DNA from: JAQVEB01 sp028698105
Lineage (GTDB): Bacteria; Bacteroidota; Bacteroidia; Bacteroidales; Dysgonomonadaceae
Length of the DNA: 54,212 nt
NCBI GenBank assembly: GCA_964293155.1
Contig: CAXYYA010000025.1
Coordinates: 1 to 54,212, forward strand
Reading direction: 5' to 3'
The notes beneath the pieces were generated by a model. That model did not search any database. It was given only the letters and a program-made list of their open reading frames with translations, and was not told where the DNA came from. The position numbers and the translations under genes are program-made. This document shows positions 33,501-41,032 of the stretch, piece after piece. Each line of letters begins with the position of its first letter. Position 1 is the stretch's first letter.

Positions 33501-33824
33501 AACGGCATGGCAAAGGTCCAACACTGCGCGTTCCGCTTTACGGTACTCCGAGACGGAAATTTTTCGTTGTGCATTGCGCCGTATTTCGCCCGTCTTTACC
33601 CGCAAATGTTGCAGTTGCCACTCCAATTGTTTGGACAGATCGTATTTTTGAGCGATGAAAACCAACCGGGAAAACAGGTTGGGGAATTGAACGACTTCGT
33701 CGCGGGTAATTTCTTTTGCCAATCGCTCCAAAATCTTTTTCAGGTGCAACGATTTTTCGTTCGATGAAAACGAAGGCGATGAAAGTTCCTGAATTTCGGA
33801 TATATAGCCTGTGGTATCTATCAT
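30483..33824 (-). CDS. Dna2-like nuclease-helicase (PD-(D/E)XK plus SF1 helicase)
   Basis: A 1113-residue protein. The middle holds a Cas4/Dna2-like PD-(D/E)XK nuclease: QGRLDLL with Asp343, then VELKSGR with Glu358 and Lys360. The C-terminal third is an SF1 (Upf1/Dna2-type) helicase: Walker A GPPGTGKT at 694-701, Walker B AIIDEASQILEP, and late motifs ERFQGSQREVIIMS and NVALTRARQQLFLVG. The N-terminal 250 residues have no call. The likely role is DNA end or flap processing in replication or repair; a defence role is possible but no partner genes are near. Start 33824 (MIDTTGYI) lies 25 bp after the dgkA stop, so it is probably co-transcribed with dgkA. Confidence 0.87.
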   Translation of the reverse strand: MIDTTGYISEIQELSSPSFSSNEKSLHLKKILERLAKEITRDEVVQFPNLFSRLVFIAQKYDLSKQLEWQLQHLRVKTGEIRRNAQRKISVSEYRKAERAVLDLCHAVLGEQTETTQDVVLEPQEISPADTLRVQILTIDEIKNEIQCITESSATQITVKYNVSPDNAVFNESVKQCWPGAQLNLIDCIINKKGQFVPKYIVLESDYLIDASAIAECFQNYGISPLHYFRNKFEEKENRSYLLLGNLANFFLDELVFAENPDDVSFEDVFLRSFKQSPFEYTSCEDIRTNEDFRAFMTKAQDQFNNIKRVVTQDFPLRGIDVHRCTLEPSFFSEKFGFQGRLDLLQTGNAQAGFKIVELKSGRLPYPSYDTGKIALNHEVQTAVYRLMVESVFGKTDRQIDAAILYSAGSNAGENLRFAAVYQQLEKEIINVRNLIVANEYALSNGEDESVQNQFDALFESVNTAERLPDFFVEKITALQTVLAQCTELERTYFFRYIRFISKEIYLQKIGDIEYESPTGVAALWNSDFGERADALDVLFDLSIAQIDDSGSGMTVIFSRNEADNDIVNFREGEICIIYPRNTASDNVLNTQILKGNIAEITPDSVEVRFRYKQKNRAFFDENPLWAIEHDTLDSSYNAMYRSLFAFLNASVQKRELLLGLRPPTQNKEVSEKVYPENIVENAVQAEDYFLIVGPPGTGKTSIFARRLIEEYYKNPEVNILVVAYTNRAVDELCEAINAAFGSTKSECEAYIRVGTELSCAEPFRHRLLQRISERARSRGELRNEITRTRIFVSTLASITGRMELFALKHFHVAIIDEASQILEPQVIGLLPKFDKFILIGDHNQLSTIVLQKKVVSGIQHGALNDLEISDCRDSLFERLLRNAQKNGWTQSFAQLTHQGRMHEEIAAFPSKYFYAENLFPACDWQKEAWHLHDASNNPFHHCAATKRTAFFSTEKFYRYTPSNKINETEADVIVALVKSLRDVYLANDRPFGSEMLGIIAPYRNQIALIKHKLAQANISDTQHIMVDTVERFQGSQREVIIMSFCVNKPYQMNFLCNLSKDGKVDRKLNVALTRARQQLFLVGNALILRQHPVYATLLEFYKGSTVILEEIH

Positions 33825-33849
33825 GATAACAAAAAATCCTTTCAGGGAA

Positions 33850-34209
33850 TTAGATAATTTTCGGCAGAAAAACAACAATTCCTACCGCTAATGCCGCCAA
33901 CGCGGCAAACAACACGCCCGCCGCGGCTAAATCTTTCACCTTTTTTATGGTGGGATCAGGCTGTTTTTCGCAAGCGTAATCGGCCAGTTTTTCCACTGCC
34001 GTGTTGATGGCTTCCGCGGCAAAAACCAACCCGATAACGATGCAAACGGCAAGCCATTCCCCGGTCGAAATTCTTAAAATAAACCCCAACGTAATTGCTA
34101 AGATAGTCAATATAAGGTGAATAAGCGCGTTTGGCGTTTCCCTGAACATCGTTTTTATGCCCTGAAAAGCATAAACGAATGATTTTAATCGGTTCTTAAG
34201 AAAATGCAT
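33850..34209 (-). CDS. dgkA: Diacylglycerol kinase family protein
   Basis: A 119-residue integral membrane protein with three helices, of the DgkA/undecaprenol kinase family. The signature EAINTAVEKLADY is in the second helix; KVKDLAAAGVLFAAL is the second family motif. It phosphorylates diacylglycerol (or undecaprenol) in the inner membrane for lipid recycling. A textbook promoter (TTTG-N19-TATTTTTG, 34228-34258) lies just upstream and probably drives dgkA and the nuclease-helicase together. Confidence 0.94.
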   Translation of the reverse strand: MHFLKNRLKSFVYAFQGIKTMFRETPNALIHLILTILAITLGFILRISTGEWLAVCIVIGLVFAAEAINTAVEKLADYACEKQPDPTIKKVKDLAAAGVLFAALAALAVGIVVFLPKII

Positions 34210-34227
34210 ATAAATCTATTTCGTTCT

Positions 34228-34258
34228 CAAAAATACAAATTTTAGCATTCATGACAAA
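34228..34258 (-). promoter_or_regulatory. Consensus promoter for dgkA
   Basis: Minus strand: TTTG (34255-34258), 19 bp spacer, TATTTTTG (34228-34235), 18 bp before the start codon. It matches the Bacteroidetes consensus in both boxes and spacing. Confidence 0.8.
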
Positions 34259-34294
34259 AACAAAAAAATTATCGCCTAATCCAATGCGATTCTT

Positions 34295-34302
34295 TATCTT
34301 TG
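34295..34302 (+). promoter_or_regulatory. Bacteroidetes -7 box for the zinc-ribbon gene
   Basis: TATCTTTG, 33 bp before the start at 34336. Confidence 0.55.
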
Positions 34303-34335
34303 CGAAGACGAACAAAATCAGAAAAAATCATCGGT

Positions 34336-35472
34336 ATGTCACAATCCTGTCCTCTTTGCGGAAAACCGAAATCGGAAGATGAACTCTTTTGTCCCGATTG
34401 CAAGAAAAAAATCAAAACGGAATACGAAGTAGATGTTCCCGATAACGCGGTGCAGGCCGAAACTTCACCTGTTCCTTCGCAGGAAAATGCGCCGGAAACT
34501 ACAACGGCGTTGCCGCCGGACGAACCTTTATCGCGGGAAGAAACGAAATACGACGCAATGCCGGGCGAAAAAACCGCCGGAAAAAAAAGAAAAGGAATGG
34601 TTTTCCTTTGGATTCTGTTGGCCATTGCTCTGGCTGTGGGAGCATTTTTCGCATACAACTATTTCGTGAAAAAACAGAATCTGGAGAGATCGGCCTGGGA
34701 AACGGCCATAAGAGAAAATACCGTTGACGGGTATCTTACTTACATGAATTCATATCCGCAAGGTGCGCACGTTGGGGATGCCCAGACAAAAATGATGACA
34801 TTGAAAGGCAACGAAACTGCTGCCTGGGAGAACCTGAAGGCATCGAAAAATACTTCCGAATTCAACGATTTTCTGAAAAAATATCCCGACAGCCCCTATA
34901 GAAAACTGGTAATTGACAAACTGGATTCGCTCACATGGATTGCGACGCTGAACACCAACACAGCCCAGGGATACTCGGATTATATGGTGGCTTCGGACAG
35001 CAAGGAAATTTCGGGCAATTACTATGCCGAAGCCCAGGAACGATACGAAATGCTTTTTCAGTCGTACCCCATAACAACCGAGGAAATGGACAAGATAAAA
35101 TTGACCGTTGACGGTTTTTATAGCGCCCTGTCGGCGTTAGATTACAATAAGTTAAACGAATATCTCGCGCCCACCGTTTATCGTTTTTTCAATTCGGGAG
35201 TGACCTCGCGGGAGAAAATAACGGGAGAGTTATTGGTTTCGGGTGCAAAGGCGAAAAATGCGACCATTAAATTTACGCCCGATATTAATTCCCTGCAGTA
35301 TCAAAAAACGTTTAACGGCAGATACAAATCCAACGTTCCGTTATCGAAATCTTATGTGAGCCAGGAAGGGAAAAACATTACCAACTACGGCTATATCGTT
35401 CATATTGAAATGGACGGCGAATTTAAGATTATCGGAATTTATGAAACAAAACCCTTTGCAGATGCGCCTTAA
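34336..35472 (+). CDS. Zinc-ribbon membrane-anchored protein
   Basis: A 378-residue protein. A two-CxxC zinc ribbon opens it (CPLCGKPKSEDELFCPDC); an acidic linker follows; one membrane segment spans about 93-115 (MVFLWILLAIALAVGAFFAY). Then come about 130 residues with TPR-like helices including tandem SAWETAIRENTVDGYLTYMN and AAWENLKASKNTSEFNDFL, and a C-terminal NTF2/DUF4878-like domain (TVDGFYSALSALDYNKLNEY). The function is unknown; the layout suggests a sensor or assembly scaffold with the ribbon in the cytoplasm. Start 34336 precedes the ribbon directly. It has its own promoter box. Confidence 0.8.
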   Translation: MSQSCPLCGKPKSEDELFCPDCKKKIKTEYEVDVPDNAVQAETSPVPSQENAPETTTALPPDEPLSREETKYDAMPGEKTAGKKRKGMVFLWILLAIALAVGAFFAYNYFVKKQNLERSAWETAIRENTVDGYLTYMNSYPQGAHVGDAQTKMMTLKGNETAAWENLKASKNTSEFNDFLKKYPDSPYRKLVIDKLDSLTWIATLNTNTAQGYSDYMVASDSKEISGNYYAEAQERYEMLFQSYPITTEEMDKIKLTVDGFYSALSALDYNKLNEYLAPTVYRFFNSGVTSREKITGELLVSGAKAKNATIKFTPDINSLQYQKTFNGRYKSNVPLSKSYVSQEGKNITNYGYIVHIEMDGEFKIIGIYETKPFADAP

Positions 35473-35501
35473 TAGATTGTGGGCGTCTCTTCTGTAACCG
35501 G

Positions 35502-35524
35502 GGGCGTCACTTCGTGTGACACCC
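35502..35524. other. Hairpin between the zinc-ribbon gene and uvrB
   Basis: GGGCGTCAC/GTGACACCC around TTCGT, eight of nine pairs matched. There is no T-run, so it is a weak terminator candidate or a small repeat like the TTC-loop hairpins near 9140. Confidence 0.5.
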
Positions 35525-35544
35525 TCAATGCGAATAAATAATTT

Positions 35545-37575
35545 ATGCAATTCCAACTCACTTCAGCATATAGACCCACCGGAGACCAGCCGGAAGCGAT
35601 TAAAGCTCTGGTCGAAGGTTTGAACGATAACGTGCCGTACCAAACGCTTTTGGGCGTTACCGGATCGGGGAAAACGTTTACGATTGCCAACGTGATCAAT
35701 CAAATCAACAAACCCACGTTGGTTTTGAGCCACAACAAAACGCTGGCGGCACAGCTGTACAGCGAATTTAAAGGTTTTTTCCCGGACAATGCGGTTGAAT
35801 ACTTCGTGTCCTATTACGATTATTATCAACCCGAAGCCTATCTTCCGACTACCGACACCTACATCGAAAAAGACCTTTCCATCAACGATGAGATCGAAAA
35901 GCTTCGCTTGTCCGCAACCTCGGCGTTGCTTTCTGGACGCAGCGATGTGATCGTGGTTTCTTCTGTTTCGTGCCTTTACGGCATCGGAAATCCGGAGGAT
36001 TTTAACAAAACCACCATAGACATAAAAGTGGGACAAACCATTGACCGCGACCGTTTTTTGCGGCTGCTTGTCGAAAGTTTGTACTCACGCAACGAAACCG
36101 CAGAATACAATCGCGGAAATTTCAGGGTAAAAGGCGATACGGTAGATGTATTTTTGGCGTATGACGACCACATTATCCGTGTGATTTTCTGGGGCGATGA
36201 AATCGAAAGTATTGAATCGGTTGATCCGCTTACGGGGGTTACGCTGGAACGGATGGACGGATACCGTATTTTTCCCGCGAACCTGTTTGTCACGACCAAA
36301 GAACGCATTTTTCGCGCGATTGACGAAATTCAGATTGATCTGGGCAAACAGGTCGAATTTTTTCAGTCCATCGGTAAACCGTTGGAAGCGAAACGGCTCT
36401 ACGAAAGGGTTACGTACGACGTAGAAATGATCAAGGAAATCGGTTATTGCTCCGGAATTGAGAATTACTCCCGTTATTTTGACGGGCGATTGCCCGGCAC
36501 ACGGCCATTCTGCTTGTTGGATTTCTTTCCCGATGATTTTCTTACCGTAATTGATGAGAGCCACGTTACCGTGCCGCAAATTCGCGCCATGTACGGTGGC
36601 GACCATTCCCGGAAGATTAATCTCGTGGAATACGGTTTTCGCTTGCCTGCGGCAATAGATAATCGTCCGCTAAAATTCGAAGAATTTGAAGCGCTGGTAC
36701 CCGAAATTATTTTCGTGAGCGCCACACCGGCCGATTATGAACTGGAAAAATCGGAAGGAATTGTTGTAGATCAATTGATTCGCCCTACCGGATTGCTCGA
36801 TCCCCCCATTGATGTGCGCCCCAGCCTGAACCAGATAGACGACTTAATGGAAGAAATCCAACAGCGCGTGGAGCGCGACGAACGCGTGCTCGTAACCACG
36901 CTCACCAAACGCATGGCGGAAGAACTTACGGATTATCTCTCCCAAAACAACGTGCGCTGCAACTACATCCACTCCGATGTGGAAACGCTGGAACGCGTGA
37001 AGATCATGGACGATCTTCGCAATGGGCTTTTCGATGTGCTTATCGGCGTAAACCTGCTGCGCGAGGGCCTGGATTTACCGGAAGTATCGCTGGTGGCCGT
37101 GCTCGATGCCGATAAGGAAGGATTTCTGCGTTCCCATCGCTCGCTGACGCAGACAGCGGGGCGCGCAGCGCGCAACGTGAACGGAAGGGTGATCTTTTAT
37201 GCCGATAAAATTACGGACAGTATGCAAAAGACGATGGATGAGACCAATCGTCGTAGGGAGAAACAGATCAAGTATAACGAAGAGCACGGCATCACGCCGC
37301 AACAGATAAAGAAAGCCCGGACATCGGTTCTGGGACAACATGCTGCACCTGTTATCGAACCAAACGCTTACGTGGAGCCGGATTATTATGCCATGGCTTC
37401 GGAACCGGTAGAGCATTATTCAACGCCGGATGATCTTAAAAAGCAGATCGAAAAGACCCGGAAAGCAATGTTGGATGCGGCTAAAAAACTGGAGTTTCTG
37501 GAAGCGGCACAGTTGCGTGACCAGTTGATCCGGCTGGAAGACGAATTAAACAAAAACAAGAAAACTCACCATTAA
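35545..37575 (+). CDS. uvrB: Excinuclease ABC subunit B
   Basis: A 676-residue UvrB, the damage-verifying helicase-like subunit of nucleotide excision repair. Walker A GVTGSGKT spans 37-44. The DNA-threading beta-hairpin region SYYDYYQPEAYLP is intact, as are the DESH box in TVIDESHVTVPQ, the helicase motif GVNLLREGLDLPEVSLV and QTAGRAARN. The C-terminal UVR motif, binding UvrC, is at KQIEKTRKAMLDAAKKLEFL. Length is usual for the family. fhs follows 21 bp downstream. Confidence 0.98.
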   Translation: MQFQLTSAYRPTGDQPEAIKALVEGLNDNVPYQTLLGVTGSGKTFTIANVINQINKPTLVLSHNKTLAAQLYSEFKGFFPDNAVEYFVSYYDYYQPEAYLPTTDTYIEKDLSINDEIEKLRLSATSALLSGRSDVIVVSSVSCLYGIGNPEDFNKTTIDIKVGQTIDRDRFLRLLVESLYSRNETAEYNRGNFRVKGDTVDVFLAYDDHIIRVIFWGDEIESIESVDPLTGVTLERMDGYRIFPANLFVTTKERIFRAIDEIQIDLGKQVEFFQSIGKPLEAKRLYERVTYDVEMIKEIGYCSGIENYSRYFDGRLPGTRPFCLLDFFPDDFLTVIDESHVTVPQIRAMYGGDHSRKINLVEYGFRLPAAIDNRPLKFEEFEALVPEIIFVSATPADYELEKSEGIVVDQLIRPTGLLDPPIDVRPSLNQIDDLMEEIQQRVERDERVLVTTLTKRMAEELTDYLSQNNVRCNYIHSDVETLERVKIMDDLRNGLFDVLIGVNLLREGLDLPEVSLVAVLDADKEGFLRSHRSLTQTAGRAARNVNGRVIFYADKITDSMQKTMDETNRRREKQIKYNEEHGITPQQIKKARTSVLGQHAAPVIEPNAYVEPDYYAMASEPVEHYSTPDDLKKQIEKTRKAMLDAAKKLEFLEAAQLRDQLIRLEDELNKNKKTHH

Positions 37576-37596
37576 ATTGCTAATTACAATCAAAAT

Positions 37597-39264
37597 ATGA
37601 AATCAGACATTCAAATTGCGAGAGAAACGCCTCTCAAAAAAGTAAAAGACGTAGCGGAAAAAATTGGTGTTCCGCGCGAAGAAGTACAAAATTACGGGCC
37701 TTACATGGCTAAAATTCCGCTTAAACTTATTGATAACGAAAAGATCAAGAAAAGCAACCTTATTCTGGTAACGGCCATTACGCCCACCAAAGCAGGGATT
37801 GGAAAAACCACCGTTTCTATTGGTTTGGCGCTGGGGCTCAACAAGATCGGTAAAAAAGCCATTGTGGCTTTGCGTGAGCCATCACTCGGGCCGGTTTTCG
37901 GTATGAAAGGCGGCGCTGCCGGCGGAGGCTACTCGCAGGTGCTTCCGATGGAAAACATCAACCTGCACTTCACGGGCGATTTTCACGCTATTACTTCCGC
38001 ACATAACACCATCTCGGCTTTGCTCGACAATTATATTTATCGGGTGCAGGGCACCGGCGAGGAAATAAAAGAGGTACTGTGGAAACGGGTACTTGATGTG
38101 AACGACCGGAGTTTGCGATACGTCGTAACCGGCCTTGGCCCCGGAAACGGCGTTCCGATGGAATCGGGATTCGATATTACGGCCGCATCGGAACTGATGG
38201 CTATTTTATGTTTAGCCGAAGATGAAGGCGACTTGCGCCGTCGGATCGAAAACATTTTACTGGGATATACCCGGGCGGGAAATCCTTTCACCGTGAAAGA
38301 TTTAGGTGTTGCCGGCGCCATCACCGTGTTGATGAAGGATGCAATAAACCCCAATCTGGTGCAGACAACTGATAACACGGCTGCTTTTGTTCACGGAGGC
38401 CCGTTTGCCAATATCGCGCACGGTTGCAACTCGGTTTTGGCCACGAAAATGGCAATGACGTACGGCGATTATGTGATTACGGAAGCCGGTTTCGGAGCCG
38501 ATCTGGGTGCGGAAAAGTTTTTCGATATCAAGTGCCGCAAAAGCGGCTTGCAACCTAAAGCTACGGTGATCGTTGTAACGGCGCAGGGATTAAAAATGCA
38601 CGGCGGCACGCCGCTCGATAAAATAAAAGAGCAAGACCCTGAAGGCATCCGCAAGGGATTAAGCAATTTGCAAAAACACCTGAGTAACCTGGCTGCTTTT
38701 GGACAGACTGTGGTGGTGGCATTCAATCGTTTTGACACCGATACGGAAGAGGAAATCAAAATTGTGAGCGATTATTGTAAACGTGCCGGCGTGAGATTCG
38801 CGCTAAGCGATGGATTTTCCAAAGGAGCCGACGGAATGACGGATTTGGCCAATGCCGTAACAGATGCTGTGGAAAATGCTCCTTCATCGCCTCTGAGATT
38901 CGCTTACGACGACGATGACACCATTGAAACCAAACTTAAAAAAATTGCCACGGGAATTTATGGTGCGCACGATGTTGTATTCGGCGAAAAAGCGTTGAAA
39001 ACCCTCAAACAGCATATTTCGGGCACGCCTTTGGATAAATTGCCGGTGTGTGTGGCAAAGACCCAATACTCTTTTTCTGCCGATCCGAAGGTGTATGGCG
39101 TAGCCAAAGATTTTCAATTTAAGATCAACGATCTGGTAATCAATCAGGGATCGGAATTTATTGTGGCCATTGCCGGCGAAATGATGCGAATGCCCGGCCT
39201 TCCTGCCGATCCGCAAGCCAAACGCATTGACATCGTAAACGGTGAAGTGGAAGGGTTGAGTTAG
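37597..39264 (+). CDS. fhs: Formate-tetrahydrofolate ligase
   Basis: A 555-residue formyl-THF synthetase making 10-formyl-THF from formate, ATP and THF in the cytoplasm. The P-loop is TPTKAGIGKTT near 62-72; the more usual form is TPTPAGEGKTT. Other signatures are REPSLGPVFGMKGGAAGGGY, TGDFHAITSAHN and EAGFGADLGAEKFFDIKCR. It links to folA, thyA and folC elsewhere in the window as one-carbon metabolism. It follows uvrB by 21 bp and may be read from the same transcript. Confidence 0.97.
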   Translation: MKSDIQIARETPLKKVKDVAEKIGVPREEVQNYGPYMAKIPLKLIDNEKIKKSNLILVTAITPTKAGIGKTTVSIGLALGLNKIGKKAIVALREPSLGPVFGMKGGAAGGGYSQVLPMENINLHFTGDFHAITSAHNTISALLDNYIYRVQGTGEEIKEVLWKRVLDVNDRSLRYVVTGLGPGNGVPMESGFDITAASELMAILCLAEDEGDLRRRIENILLGYTRAGNPFTVKDLGVAGAITVLMKDAINPNLVQTTDNTAAFVHGGPFANIAHGCNSVLATKMAMTYGDYVITEAGFGADLGAEKFFDIKCRKSGLQPKATVIVVTAQGLKMHGGTPLDKIKEQDPEGIRKGLSNLQKHLSNLAAFGQTVVVAFNRFDTDTEEEIKIVSDYCKRAGVRFALSDGFSKGADGMTDLANAVTDAVENAPSSPLRFAYDDDDTIETKLKKIATGIYGAHDVVFGEKALKTLKQHISGTPLDKLPVCVAKTQYSFSADPKVYGVAKDFQFKINDLVINQGSEFIVAIAGEMMRMPGLPADPQAKRIDIVNGEVEGLS

Positions 39265-39281
39265 ATCATTAACGCGTTTTT

Positions 39282-39367
39282 CAATGATATTTTCAATTAT
39301 CGTTGAATTCAATGATAAAAATAAATATCGTTTTTTTAGGCGATTTTTTGATATATCGTTTTTTTTA
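39282..39367 (+). promoter_or_regulatory. Cluster of palindromes and direct repeats upstream of satD
   Basis: CAATGATA (39282) pairs with TATCGTTG (39298). A 22 bp near-palindrome TTATC-TTGAATTCAA-GATAA with one mismatched pair covers 39297-39318. ATATCGTTTTTTTA occurs at 39325 and again at 39353, 28 bp apart. All share TATCRTT. This could be the operator of the SatD-DUF3307 operon. Confidence 0.45.
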
Positions 39368-39381
39368 GTGATATTTGCAGC

Positions 39382-40026
39382 ATGTTAGCAATTATAAAAG
39401 GAGATATTGTATCGTCCCGAAAAATGAGCAACCCCGAAAAGTGGTTGGTGCCCTTAAAAGAATTATTCAATGAATGGGGCAATGAACGGACACAATGGGA
39501 ATTGGTTTGGGGCGATTCGTTCCAATTGGAAGTGAAACACCCGGAGGACACGTTACGAAGAGCCTTGCTTATAAAGGCTTTGGTGAAAACCATTCTTCCC
39601 GAAAAAGCATCCGGTAAAACGAGTGTTATTGATGTGCGGATGGCAATTGGCATCGGTGATAAAACGTATACGGGAAACAGTATATCGGAGAGCAACGGCG
39701 AAGCGTTTATTTTTGCGGGAGAAAAATTTGAGGAGCTGGAAAAAGAAAAAAGAAACTTATTGATAAAAAGCCGTTGGCCGGATTTTGATGCGGAGATGAA
39801 CCTTTGTTTGAGATTAGCTTCGGTTTTTATGGATAATTGGTCTGTAGCTTCGGCGGAATTGGTGCAGATGGTACTAAAAAATCCCGGTTTAACGCAAAGT
39901 GAAATAGGGCAGAAACTGGGAATAAAACAAAACTCTGTGAGCGGGAGATGGAAACGGGCTAATATTGATGAAATGTTGGCGATGGAGAAAATGTATAGCG
40001 ATAAATTGAAGAAACTATTGCCATGA
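39382..40026 (+). CDS. SatD family protein
   Basis: A 214-residue SatD-family protein. The N-terminus MLAIIKGDIVSSRKM is the family hallmark, and the fold probably resembles nucleotide-cyclase/ferredoxin-like domains. ELVWGDSFQLEV and IDVRMAIGIGDKTYTG are further family segments. The C-terminal 50 residues form a helix-turn-helix (NPGLTQSEIGQKLGIKQNSV then SGRWKRA), so the protein may bind DNA, perhaps the palindromes directly upstream. It overlaps the DUF3307 gene by 4 bp (ATGA), showing translational coupling. Biological role unknown. Confidence 0.88.
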   Translation: MLAIIKGDIVSSRKMSNPEKWLVPLKELFNEWGNERTQWELVWGDSFQLEVKHPEDTLRRALLIKALVKTILPEKASGKTSVIDVRMAIGIGDKTYTGNSISESNGEAFIFAGEKFEELEKEKRNLLIKSRWPDFDAEMNLCLRLASVFMDNWSVASAELVQMVLKNPGLTQSEIGQKLGIKQNSVSGRWKRANIDEMLAMEKMYSDKLKKLLP

Positions 40027-40748
40027 TTGTTCTCATAAAACTTATTTTGGCCCATTTGATCGGCGATTTTATTTTGCAGCCTCATTCATGGGTGGAGAAG
40101 AAAGAAAACCGAAAGCTCCTTTCGGTTCAATTATACGTTCACGCGCTGATTCACGGTGCATTGGTGTTATTGCTGTTTTGGAGTCTGGATTATTGGTTAC
40201 TGGCCATTCTGATTACCATAATTCATATGGGCGTTGATACGCTGAAGTTGTATTTTCAAAAAGACGGCAATAAAACGCGTTGGTTTCTCATTGACCAGTT
40301 ACTGCATATCGTGAGCATTTTTGTTTTGTGGTATCTGTTTTTTAACCCTGCATTAGGTGTGGTTTCTATTTGGGAAAATCCATATTTCTGGATTTATCTT
40401 ACGGCCGTTTTATTCCTCACCTTAGTTTGTGGTATTCTGATACAGGTGTTGTTATCGAATTGGGCAAAAAGCATTGAAACGGAAAGAGAAAAATCATTAC
40501 CCAACGCCGGTAAATACATTGGTATTCTGGAGCGGTTACTTGTATTTATTTTCGTTGTTACCGGCCATTGGGAAGCAATTGGTTTTCTTGTGGCTGCCAA
40601 ATCGGTGTTCCGTTTCGGTAATTTAAAAGATTCGCGCGATCGGAAATTAACAGAATATATTCTCATTGGCACTCTCCTTAGTTTTGGGATAGCGGTTATT
40701 GTGGGGATTTTAGTTGTTGCACTCACCAATAGTTTTATAAATATTTGA
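40023..40748 (+). CDS. DUF3307 membrane protein
   Basis: A 241-residue membrane protein with six or seven segments. The family core is the N-terminal IKLILAHLIGDFILQPHSWV and HALIHGALVLLLFW, with conserved His and Asp residues in the membrane. The C-terminus extends past the usual DUF3307 domain with segments such as FIFVVTGHWEAIGFLVAAKS. It is translationally coupled to satD; the SatD-DUF3307 pair recurs in many bacteria, which suggests one functional unit of unknown purpose. Confidence 0.88.
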   Translation: MIVLIKLILAHLIGDFILQPHSWVEKKENRKLLSVQLYVHALIHGALVLLLFWSLDYWLLAILITIIHMGVDTLKLYFQKDGNKTRWFLIDQLLHIVSIFVLWYLFFNPALGVVSIWENPYFWIYLTAVLFLTLVCGILIQVLLSNWAKSIETEREKSLPNAGKYIGILERLLVFIFVVTGHWEAIGFLVAAKSVFRFGNLKDSRDRKLTEYILIGTLLSFGIAVIVGILVVALTNSFINI

Positions 40749-40784
40749 AAGCTATTATTGATGTCTTGAAATGACATAAAATTC

Positions 40785-40973
40785 CGGCACTGCAATGGAT
40801 TTTAAACTTAATGCCGAAAATCGCGTCATACTAACAGACCGGTAACAACGAAGGCTCGATAGGTTAGGCAGGAAAGGACAGCAAGCTGACAAGTTTTCGA
40901 CGACGAAGGTTCAGAAAGGAGAAGAAAAAACAAAATATTTACGTACGCATTGCCACAAGCAGTGCGTTTTTTT
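40785..40973 (+). ncRNA. Candidate structured non-coding RNA
   Basis: No convincing gene lies between 40749 and 41032. The stretch contains CGGCA/TGCCG (40785-40816), an inner pair GTTAG/CTGAC (40863/40886) around a purine-rich loop, the direct repeat ACRACGAAGG, and ends in a strong terminator (40945-40973). The loop GGAAAGGACAGCA is faintly like bacterial SRP RNA, but the GGAA-tetraloop helix does not form, so I do not call it ffs. A 3' UTR of the DUF3307 gene is the alternative. Confidence 0.35.
40945..40973 (+). terminator. Rho-independent terminator
   Basis: Nine-bp stem ACGCATTGC/GCAGTGCGT with loop CACAA, then seven T. It ends 2 bp before the promoter box of the next gene. Confidence 0.9.
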
Positions 40974-40974
40974 A

Positions 40975-40982
40975 TACTTTTG
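40975..40982 (+). promoter_or_regulatory. Bacteroidetes -7 box for the DUF1460 gene
   Basis: TACTTTTG, 50 bp before the start codon at 41033, directly after a terminator. Confidence 0.6.
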
Positions 40983-41032
40983 CAAAGTACGAAACTATTT
41001 TCAGGCAAATTTGTTTACATAAAAAACAACGT

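Noticed and set aside
30483..33824. Part of a CRISPR adaptation or phage-defence island because of its Cas4-like nuclease
   Set aside because: Neighbours are dgkA and other housekeeping genes, and no known defence partner is adjacent. It is kept as a finding only at modest interest.
40860..40895. Signal recognition particle RNA (ffs)
   Set aside because: The flanking bases resemble the SRP core but the GGAA tetraloop cannot be closed by a paired stem, so the diagnostic helix is missing.
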